DNA from: Nemertoderma westbladi
Lineage: Eukaryota > Xenacoelomorpha > Nemertodermatida > Nemertodermatidae
Assembly: GCA_032718475.1 (NCBI GenBank)
Contig: JAUCBJ010008829.1
Location: 62,001-126,000 of the forward strand
DNA length: 64,000 bases
Reading direction: 5' to 3'
In this document: positions 31,601 through 39,550 of the stretch, one piece after another
How positions within the stretch are numbered: position 1 is the first letter of the stretch
Layout: every line of letters starts with the position of its first letter
Position numbers and translations under genes: made by a program
The notes under the pieces: model-generated
Told to the model about the DNA's origin: nothing
Database searches by the model: none
The model's input: the letters and a program-made list of their open reading frames with translations, nothing else

Positions 31601-32012
31601 CATGTGGGATAAGCGGTTGTGTTATAATTGCCTCAGACAAGGACACCAACGGCGAACCTGTTATTCCGACGCAAAGTGCAATAAGTGCGGAGCGAAACAT
31701 CATAGCTTGTTGCACGCTGAATTCGATCGAAACAGCCCGAATCAGGTAAGTGAGTCCGAACTACATGTCCAATTCAGTGATGTGAACGACACTGACCAAA
31801 GTTCTGAGATGGAAGGATTCTATACTGACGAATTCTCAGATGAAGATGAATCCTGTTATCTAATAAACACCGCAGTGTATCGAGCACTTACTTATGAAAA
31901 AGACACAGACAGCGACCTCACCCTAACTACTTCTGATCAACAACCATCTTGGAAAGCGCCAACTTCCAATGTTCCGAAAACGCGTTCTTTTACGCGACGA
32001 TGTTGTTATTGA
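28617..32012 (+). CDS. BEL-B Gag, interrupted at the protease by LINE-3
   Basis: 1,131 codons from the ATG at 28617; the last ~14 codons (after 31,969) are read from the inserted LINE. An N-terminal segment of about 170 residues (MADTVYVDPLL…, with WNFPGLGLPFDLSEATWDD) is absent from BEL-A and BEL-E. Then come the Ala/Glu coiled coil (about 295-345), the Pro/Ser linker, the DUF1759-type Gag core (about 680-860) and three zinc-binding clusters (about 965-1040: CVLCDGPHRLNTC, CYNCLRQGHQRRTC, CNKCGAKHH). The natural frame would continue into the protease found at 35,304-35,371 and from 43,918. The Gag body itself shows no stops. Confidence 0.85.
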   Translation: MPEHGAKMADTVYVDPLLVLPAAVLTTVLVAVEEHQHDWVKSGQATKDNYAGYSKEELISIVESQWNFPGLGLPFDLSEATWDDIHRMGVAKDTVDPAVWKRSAAGYVQGFFGSLERLEEQLFRQQRGPQEQEKLLYQVRERTLRIRLILSAFEETSKRKQDTSLQVAVKTWFQRVSLKVQETAKWKAQLAERPYHYEESTDATFSQVESEVTAAEKLRTRDAIDIYLSDYQRFLGDEELRRRLAGLSPNSEGAKHVLDAIDAEMLAANQAKFDECLHIARVQEEQVKKRRIEDRKATAVAVAMAAAEADRKAAAVAAAMAAAEADRKAAEADRKAAEAVAEAEWRASEEATQLELENLQETQDHINKQLTESRMQMMNRSTSKRQGYTSSEEGDTTDPEGGGNRSRLSRRRRTSHCHKLPDLPPAVRRQLASTAVGSTEPTDQIITVNKLPTIVDKPEIIRPVLEATPSVLETPVLPEINSRFPLHSTKLSVPSLPSRTAPETVPVMDSERMDLSPVVPCLPATTLADPASAVEWVDEGRRGMNLLLGQMQETVHQLKGTVRESKLELQEVQQSIALERDKLVNIQKGIPPPSVTMCQPVRSEVSHAQGVEPTRIYTASEVETPIVNPIKGNYRPVDSDIPYRPDHNPRNLYTDNSILNNTMAQESFTRQMARTEARQAVKVGEILKFNGDEMKWLPFNEYYKDNIQNSVLSNGEKLRYLIECLEGPPKLMALKFIGHPDGLRQVWDTLNFRYGNRNNIAGYLYAKLVAPRKFISSGIIEFSDEIQEICRQLDWLGKSHEYQSAIVIRAVTSTLPKGGVANRWDKKVLYMMEQQQRDPTMADLMSFLDGEVKLQLIKQSREKTAESKVSEKPVSRRKVTPVCYTDDGESQLSQGEDSGKDTERSYYVNKSPKDVSKLKSRTNDRREQVRKTPPTSPKRIHVRKPEERTRVNNANNSEPIKVSNIKAKCVLCDGPHRLNTCDEFLRKSLKERREVMWDKRLCYNCLRQGHQRRTCYSDAKCNKCGAKHHSLLHAEFDRNSPNQVSESELHVQFSDVNDTDQSSEMEGFYTDEFSDEDESCYLINTAVYRALTYEKDTDSDLTLTTSDQQPSWKAPTSNVPKTRSFTRRCCY

Positions 32013-35000
32013 CAAGTTCAATTCAAGATTAAAATAGGAGTTATCGGCCCGACGGATAATTGGCTTTCCTGAACTTAATTTAAATATTTGTTTTTGGAAT
32101 ATTGCAGGATGCAAGGACAAACTTTCTAGTGGTAGTATTATATCGTTCATAGTAAACTATGATTTAGTTTATATATCAGAGACTAAAACGGCCGCCAGTG
32201 TTTCTGTACCAGGTTTTGCGACTATTTCAAACCCGTCAAAGTCACCACATCGTGGTGGTATAATCTTACTTGTTAAATACGCTATACTCGACAGAATCAA
32301 ATCTATAGATAAGTCAGTAGAAGGTCAGATATGGATTGAGTTTGACTATATAGCTGATATATTGTTTGGTGGAGTCTATATTCCGCCGAATGATAGTCTG
32401 TACTACGATGATTCATTATTCGCCGAACTGCACCACAAATTTGGCTCGTCAAAAGATTTCGTTGCGTTAGGTGATTTTAACGCTCGTGTCGGCATTCCAC
32501 AAATCTATGATATCGACAATGAGATAAATACAAGTAATCTACACTATAGAAATGTATCTGATCTAACAGTTAACAAAAGTGGTCAAATTCTACAGTGCAT
32601 TTGCACAGCTACAAATTCGATTGTTTGTAATAATCTTTGTTCTGGGTACTCTAACCTAGGAGGAGGTCTAACTTATAATTAAGGTGGTAAATGGGTGTCA
32701 GAAATCGATCTTTGCGTGTCGAGCTCTAATATTTATGGTACAATTGCAACGCTCGACGTACATCAAGACATTCTAGGTTCCGATCACGCACCAATATCTA
32801 TTTTGGTTAAGGTTGATAGAGAAAACTTTCGTGTTGATAAGAAGGGTCTATTTACTCGTAGTATGAGTTTGGGTCATTCAATTTATGAAGACGGTGACGC
32901 TGTTAAGCTTACTGGAGTAGCCATGGATATCAAAGGACTTTCCCATAAATTTGTCGAATGCGACAAGTTTGAGGCTAGGATTGCGCAATGTGATCCTCCT
33001 GTTATCTCGGATACTAACGATGTCGATACGTTGTTGGACTCGTTCTTTGGGACAATCGATGAAGCAGCCCGATCGTGTCGAAGATCTCGTAACGATCCAG
33101 TGATCACAAGGGATCCTGATGCATGTCGATGGGATCATATCATCAACTCAAATGATCCTAAAAGTTTATGGAAAGCTCTTGACTGGAATGGAACCATTTC
33201 ATTTGAAGATGAGAATAATGCAAATACTGCACCTGAAGATGAGGAGTTTAGGACTCATTTTGAGTCTCTTCTCAATCCTAGCGAACCTGCAGACATTGAC
33301 TCCGACATCACTAGTACTATTTACGTACCATGTCTGGATAATCCATTTACTCAACGCGAATTTGCCGAAGGTTTGGCCAATATGAAAACCAACAAAGGCT
33401 ATATTGGGGTAAGCCCCGGCTTGCTAACTAGGCTTCCAGGTGCATGGCTAATATTCATCTTATCAATCTTTAATTTAATATTTATTGGTGCAATATATCC
33501 TGTAAAATGGGCTGTTAGTAAATTAATAACGTGTTTCAAATCTGGTAATAGATTAGATTGTGGCAATTACCGTGGTCTTAGTATAATGACAACACTGTTA
33601 AAGTTTTTTGATATATTAATTTACAATCGGTTAAAATATTGGATTAATTTAGATAAATGTCAGGCAGGAGCTCAAAAAGGCCGAGGGTGCATTGAACACA
33701 TCCTCGGACTTCGACTCATTATAGATTATGCAATTTTCAAGAAGTCTAAATTATACGTCGTTTTCATTGATTTTAGTAAGGCGTATGACCGTGTTCCACG
33801 TGATAAAATGTTTGAACTACTTAAATCTTCAGGGTGTGGTTTTCGGATGTTATTTATTATTAAAGCGCTGTATTCTGCAACAAAATCTATCTTAAGATCT
33901 GCTGTAATTCTGACTACTATTGGGGTCCGCCAGGGGGCGCCTTCAAGCGGGATTTTATTTTGTATGTATCTTAATAAACTTGTTATCATGTTAAAAGAAG
34001 CTGTTAAATGTGATGTTTTCCTTGGTGCTTTAGTTTGCCTTTTGTTTATGGACGATACAGTAATAGTATCAACTTCTAGGAAAAATTGTGAAATTAAATT
34101 ACGTGCTCTATACGATTATTGTACTGTTTTTGGTATGGTAATTAATCAAAAGAAAAGCGAATTTTTTGTAATAAACGGTAATGTTGATGACAGTAAACCA
34201 TTTATTTTAGGTACTACAGTTATTTCTACATGTGAATTTTATGTTTATTTAGGTTCTGTTTTCGCCGCTGATGGCCGCATATCTACTGCACTAAAACACC
34301 ATATTATCATATGTGAGAGAACAATTAATAAATTTGCAATATTTTGCAGTAAGAATACATCACTCCCATTCGCTTTAAAGAAAAAGGTTTTTGATGCATA
34401 TGTATAATATCTTCTATTTTATATGGTTGTGAAACATGGTTGTCTGTTAATGCATGTACTAAGCAAATTGAACCGGTCTTCAATAGGTTAATTAAAACTT
34501 TACTTTCAGTACGTCAACAAACACCAATTGATTTGTGCTTAATTGAGTTTAATATCCCACCACTTAGTCACTATATTGTAAATGCTAGACTTAAATATGT
34601 GAAAAATATGTTTAAGTTACCCGTGCACGATACTGATGTGCCTTTATATTATATTTATGATCTTTGTAAAGCTGCAAACACTCCCGGATATCGTTGTTTA
34701 ATGTCAGCACTTGACTACAAGGTCGATGACCCCCTAACTTCCGTCCGTTTATGTGTATTAAATAAACCACTTTCAGCTACCAAGTTCCGTACTTACAGTG
34801 ACACTATCAACCCTGGCCTTACTGCTCATCCACTATACAGTTGCTTGAAACCCATCATCCCAGACTTTAAACGTGTCCATTTCACCAGACTCCGTCTCAT
34901 GTCACATAGACTCCGAGTGGAAACTGGTCGATGGACTCGTGTTGCTCCTGAGTTACGTGTTTGCTATTGTGATAATACCTCTGTACAAAATGAACACCAC

Positions 35001-35303
35001 GTACTATTAAAATGCCCGATATCTGAACACATTAGAATTAAGTTTGTACAGTTAGATTTCACCGATTTATCTTCATTATTTTCTACCGATTTACTAGTTG
35101 ATCTGTGCAGTTATGTCTCTGAAGTCCTATGTCTTTATTATTGAATTAATCTAGTGCTAATTACTCTAGTTATTGATATTATTTCACGTATTAATTATTG
35201 TGCTATATATATATATACATATTATTCAGAAATTGATTTGGAATTGTGCGCCATTATTATGATATTATAGGCCGGACGGGCTGCATACCGTCTACTACTA
35301 CTA
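31970..35303 (+). mobile_element. LINE-3 copy inserted in the BEL-B protease coding region
   Basis: Comparison with BEL-A shows the host sequence broken after ccaacttccaat (31,969) and resuming at aggaatccgaaaatttcc. The inserted 3.3 kb encodes endonuclease, RT and a C-terminal Cys/His domain and ends in a tact-repeat tail (tactactacta). No clear target duplication is visible. It is the same family as the split copy at 4388-8452. Confidence 0.85.
32060..35144 (+). pseudogene. LINE-3 endonuclease-reverse transcriptase, two defects
   Basis: The frame begins near 32,060 with an endonuclease (CFWNIAGCKDKL, DLVYISETK, GDFNARVG, ILGSDHAPI). A TAA at 32680-32682 interrupts it at the point where the related copy reads through (YRMGNKWVSE). 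The same frame continues to 34,407 through RT: YRGLSIMTTLLKF, FIDFSKAYDRV (motif A), GVRQGAPSSGILF (motif B), LLFMDDTVI (motif C). A one-base shift near 34,400 then leads into 34,440-35,144 (ILYGCETWLSV before the first ATG). That part ends in a Cys/His motif, CYCD…NEHHVLLKC. First ORF and 5' UTR are largely absent, so the copy is 5'-truncated. Clade not assigned. Confidence 0.85.
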
Positions 35304-35371
35304 GGAATCCGAAAATTTCCTGTAGTCCAGTTACGGGTCCACGGACCTCAAAGGAGCTATATAGTGAACGC
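35304..35371 (+). pseudogene. BEL-B protease fragment between two insertions
   Basis: 68 bp (aggaatccgaaaatttcc … gtgaacgc) matching BEL-A at about 17,764-17,838 just upstream of the protease LLDSGS motif. LINE-3 lies on its left and BEL-C on its right. Its last five bases, aacgc, are the BEL-C target duplication. Confidence 0.85.
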
Positions 35372-36683
35372 TGTTCGCGGTATTTCAATTTTCCATAACA
35401 CGAGTTGAATATTTTTGTATTTATTTAAAATTGATTATTCCGATATTACTACTGGGTGCGGGACCATGGGTTTTGGGCACATTCAATAAACTGGGGGCGA
35501 TTTATGGGCGAACTTTGGGGCAACTTACAGGGTACGGGAATAATTTCATAGTTATAAGGGCCAGGGGGGGATGGAAAATGCAAGCAGTATTCAGGTTAGC
35601 CTGAGTACTATTAGGCCCTGGCCAACTTCCTGCTGCCTGTAGGGGTGGATTTGGTAATGCGCCAGGCCTAAAGGACAAGGACTGCCCTTAGTGGTCCCTG
35701 GCCAACAGCAGCCATTACGAGACTGAAGAGAACTCGGACTGCTGACTGCTTGTGTCAGGGATTTGCGACGGGCACCGACGGCCCCTTAGTAGCCAAGCCG
35801 TTCTGGTTCTCGATGATCGAACCCCGGGGTTCGTGAGGGGTGGAGCGGACACGCGAACGGGTGGCCAACTAACGACTGCCCCCTGACCTAAGCCGTACTG
35901 GTTCTCGATGACCGATCCCTTCGGGGTTCGCGAGGGGTGGGACGGACATGCGAAAGGGCTGGCCACAGGACGGGTTTGACGAGAACTGCCCTTAGCGGTC
36001 TCTGGTCAACGGCAGCTACTATGAGACTGAAAAGAACTCGGAACGCTGACTGCTTGTACTGGGATTTGCGACGGGAACTGACGACAGACCCCTTAGCCAA
36101 GCCGTACTGGTTCTCGATGATCGTTCCCTTCGGGGTTCGTGAGGGGTGGAACGGACACGCGAACGGGTCCACTGACACGACAGACTCCTAGCCAAGCCGT
36201 ACTGGTTCTCGATGACCGAACCCTTCAGGGTTCGAGAGGGGTGGTACGGATACGCGACAGAGTCTACCGACTGGACCGACCCTTAGCCAAGCCGTGCTGG
36301 TTCTCGATGATCGTTCCCTTCGGGGTTCGTGAGGGGTGGAACGGACACGCGACAGGGTCGACCGACACCGACACTACGGCACTAAGACTGGGACCGAGGG
36401 AAAATCTGGGGAACATTAGGTAGGCTAAAATTCTGAGCGAACAGTGGGTTATTAAATAATATACCGTAGGGATTTCTATTATCGTGTATAATTATTGTGA
36501 ATATTTGGTGTATATTGATTTGGGGAAGCCCAAAATTATTCTTAATCAAGTTTCAATGATGTTGAACGGGTTTCAACTATAGGAAGTTACATTAAAGAGT
36601 ATATCCAACTAATGCAGCTTTTTATCAACCGCAAACTTGCATCTCAGAAAATATTCCCTCCCCACAATCAATATCCGGTGACT
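35372..36683 (+). repeat. BEL-C 5' LTR, 3'-truncated
   Basis: Matches the 3' LTR from its first base to ggtgact at 36,683, after which the two diverge: cgaagcaacg here, ggccggggct at 43,840. It lacks a block of about 150 bp that is present in the 3' LTR at 43,108-43,256. Few substitutions otherwise. Confidence 0.88.
35715..36375 (+). repeat. Tandem hairpin units in the BEL-C 5' LTR (5 units)
   Basis: Five copies of a roughly 94-bp unit built on ccaagccgtactggttctcg. Each has a short inverted repeat around a cttcgg or ccgg centre (35818-35833, 35913-35930, 36122-36139, 36217-36234, 36312-36329). In the best copies the stem is CGAACCC/GGGTTCG with a UUCG-type loop; in others one or two pairs are mismatched. 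The last three units are spaced 93-95 bp. They are embedded in a larger imperfect repeat of about 300 bp that contains gagactgaaaagaactcgg. Confidence 0.8.
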
Positions 36684-38306
36684 CGAAGCAACGCGGTGGA
36701 AATTTATAGTTGTCTGACTGAGCCTGCAAAGGACTCGGGCAGGCACTATAACGTCGCGACGATCACCCAACTAGCGGCGTCTTTACATCGGTTGATCGAG
36801 CGAACTTCATCCATGAGACGGCTCGTCTATCACGTTATAACCCTTCGCAACTTCCTACGGTGGAAAAACAACAAACCGATAGTTCAACGGAATATACAAG
36901 AACTCATTATTGCGGAGAAGTGTATTGTTAGATATGTCCAGAAAGAAAGTTTCCCCGATGAATGGGAACAACTTAGTGCGGGCAAAACGTTGAAACCGGA
37001 CAGCCCAGTCTACCAACTGAGACCAATGATGGGAGAGGACGGACTGATCCGACTGAATACCCGGATGGCAAACGCCCCGGTCGAATATGAGGTTAAATAC
37101 CCGGCGCTTCTGCCCGGAACGTCGACACTAGCTAAGCTATTAATTCTACAATGTCACGAGGACAACCACCACGCAGGACAGAATTGGATTATAGCTAATA
37201 TAAGACAAAGATATTGGATCACCCACATCCAGCCACTGATCCGGAAAGTGTTGAAACGTTGCTTCACCTGCAGACGTTACCTAGCGCCACCAATCACCCA
37301 AAAGATGGCCGACTTACCAGCCACCCGTCTACAAGCGGATTCCCCACCATTCTACGTCACCAGAGTGGACTGTTTCGGACCGTTCACGGTTATTGAACGA
37401 CGATCCAACATCAAATGCTGGGGAGCCATCTTCACCTGCCTAAGGTCTAGGGCAATTTACCTAGATATCGTGGTAAATCTGACACAACACGCATTCATCA
37501 ACGCTCTGCGTCGGTTCGTGGCGAACAACGGGACATGCCGCCACATGTATTCCGATAATGGTACAAACTTTGTGGGAGGAGAAAGAGAACTTAGAGAGGT
37601 GATCGAGGGATGGTTTACCGATAACACTGCATCCCAAGTCTGGAAGGAACACCAGATACAGTGGCACTTCCAGACCCCCTTAGCACCCCATACGAGCGGG
37701 GTATGGGAGAAACTGATCGACCTAGTGAAACGATCCATGCGCGTCGCTCTAGGCGATACCCGGGTAACCCATGACACCCTCCGCACAACATTCTGCGAGA
37801 TCACGGCTACCCTGAACAACCGACCCATTGTTCCTATCCGCGACGACCCCACAGACCTGGAACCCCTCACTCCTAACCACTTACTGGGGAGACCCAAAAC
37901 CCACCTCCTCCCGGAAACCATGTTCCCGGATCCCAACGAGATCGCGAAACATACAAACTGGAAAAAGGCCCAAGCGTTGGCAGCGCATTGGTGGAGAATT
38001 TGGGCCCAGGAGTACCTCATAACCCTCCGGACCAGGAGGAAATGGAACAACACCTACCGGAACGTCGCAGTTGGCGACATGGTACTAGTTAAAGAAGATC
38101 TCAAAGACCGCGTTCACTGGCCTGTGGCGCGGGTCGTGACCATACACCCAAGCAAAGACGGACTTGCGAGGACTGTGACGATACGAACGAAATCGGGCCA
38201 CTACCAACGCCCCATCCAGAAGCTGTGCCTTCTTGAAGGCAATGACAGTGGTGATTCTACGAGAGGTCCTGCTGTGGACATTGGTGACAATTATAAACCC
38301 GTGTAA
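36612..38306 (+). CDS. BEL-C integrase, N-terminally rearranged Pol end
   Basis: 564 codons. The first ATG lies inside the truncated LTR, so about 24 residues are LTR-derived and the original N-terminus is lost. Zinc domain about 175-220 (CHEDNHHAG…CFTC). Catalytic core: Asp about 251 (RVDCFGPF), Asp about 313 (YSDNGTNF), Glu about 364 (GVWEKLIDLVKRS), giving a complete D,D,E set. The C-terminal domain with RTRRKWNNTYRNVAVGDMVLV is of the DUF5641 type that follows BEL/Pao integrases, and ends KLCLLEGND. Integrase joins element DNA to the target. The frame is uninterrupted, so protein could be made if the LTR promoter drives it. Without Gag and RT it cannot support retrotransposition by itself. 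Confidence 0.88.
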   Translation: MQLFINRKLASQKIFPPHNQYPVTRSNAVEIYSCLTEPAKDSGRHYNVATITQLAASLHRLIERTSSMRRLVYHVITLRNFLRWKNNKPIVQRNIQELIIAEKCIVRYVQKESFPDEWEQLSAGKTLKPDSPVYQLRPMMGEDGLIRLNTRMANAPVEYEVKYPALLPGTSTLAKLLILQCHEDNHHAGQNWIIANIRQRYWITHIQPLIRKVLKRCFTCRRYLAPPITQKMADLPATRLQADSPPFYVTRVDCFGPFTVIERRSNIKCWGAIFTCLRSRAIYLDIVVNLTQHAFINALRRFVANNGTCRHMYSDNGTNFVGGERELREVIEGWFTDNTASQVWKEHQIQWHFQTPLAPHTSGVWEKLIDLVKRSMRVALGDTRVTHDTLRTTFCEITATLNNRPIVPIRDDPTDLEPLTPNHLLGRPKTHLLPETMFPDPNEIAKHTNWKKAQALAAHWWRIWAQEYLITLRTRRKWNNTYRNVAVGDMVLVKEDLKDRVHWPVARVVTIHPSKDGLARTVTIRTKSGHYQRPIQKLCLLEGNDSGDSTRGPAVDIGDNYKPV

Positions 38307-39550
38307 CCATTCTCATCATGTTGACAAACTCTTTTTAACTGTGATTTATCGACAACGAGTTATGGACCCCCTTTAAAACCAACTGTAACCACGCAATGGT
38401 ATTTGTGTTTCCTCGTGTGTTATGTGGAGTCCAGCATCACCCTGCAGATGTTTCGACTGACGCAGGGTCGTTTATGTATTGTTTACCCTGATTTTGGTCA
38501 TTGGGACCAACGATATTGGATTATTGGAAATGGAAAAGATTTGAAGTGGAATTCATTGTATTCATCGCAGTATGTTATGTTGTCCGTTGCGTGCGCAGTT
38601 CGGGGCGTAGGCGGTGTAACGAGTCCAGCTGTAGATCCTGGATTGCCGCGCAACACCCCCTCTACCCCGTTATTCTGGTGGGTCCATGGTGCATCCACAT
38701 GACTTCGACGATAGAGGGTTTTATGTTTCTCAGTCGCGTTATTCTGGTGGGACCGTTGCGTGGATTTTGGGGCGTAGGCGGTGTAACGAGTCCAGCTGTA
38801 GATCCCAGAATGTTGCGTAACCCCATCCCACATGACTTCGTCGACTGAGCTTTATGTTGTTGGGAGTGTTATTCTGGTGGGTCCATGGTGCATCCACGTG
38901 ACTTCACTCCTAGCGTCTTCATTGTCCGTTATGTGCGCAGTTTGGGGCGTAGGCGGTGTAACGAGTCCAGCTGTAGATCCCAGATTGCCGCGTAACACCC
39001 CTTCCACGACAAAGATTAACCAAAGAAAATGATTGAATATAGTTGGAAACGATGAAAAGGATCAGACAACTCTACTATAAACCTGAATGATGACGCGTAT
39101 GCTGATGAAAATGAAATGATGCGCACCCTGGTGCTGCGCTTATAACAAATGATGATAGCCGGGGGGCTATAAACCCAATGATGATGTGGAAATAAATAAA
39201 TGTGAAATAAATGGTGGAACTAAATGTTGAAATACATGTGGAAAGAAATGAAATGAGATGAAATAATAATGAAATGAAAAAAGACAAAAAAAGGTATAAA
39301 AGAGTCTAAAGAAAAGAATTAGAAAAAAGAAAGGACAAAAAAGTCATAAAAAACTGGTTGGATATTATGAATAGCTATAGTAACTGTAAATGCTGAATGT
39401 ATTAGCAATAAGATGATAGATGTCTATATAGCAATATTATTTAATAAACTGAATTAAATAAAAAACTGAATTATTCTGCTATCGCTATAGTTTCAGACTT
39501 TCTGGACTTATAATTAACTGATCTAATTTGTAACGGATATAATCGTAAAT
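38307..39550 (+). other. Spacer between the BEL-C integrase and the 866-codon ORF
   Basis: No gene seen. Contains the 167-175-bp tandem repeats at 38,580-39,010 and then an A-rich stretch (39,020-39,500) with many aaatgaa/gaaatga words. An internal promoter or splice site for the downstream ORF would have to lie here, but I cannot identify one. Confidence 0.6.
38580..39010 (+). repeat. Tandem repeat, 167-175 bp, about 2.5 units
   Basis: The block ggggcgtaggcggtgtaacg recurs at 38,602, 38,769 and 38,944 and is followed each time by agtccagctgtagatcc. The block gttattctggtgggtcc, with a variant ending in gacc, recurs between them. Confidence 0.85.

Noticed and set aside
35794-36329. tRNA genes or Pol III promoters in the BEL-C LTR repeats (ggttcgaga resembles a B box)
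   Set aside because: No A box at the right distance and no cloverleaf can be drawn; the motif is part of the hairpin unit.
35715-36423. Short ORFs in both strands of the BEL-C LTR
   Set aside because: They follow the tandem units and change between the two LTRs; no start or domain conservation.
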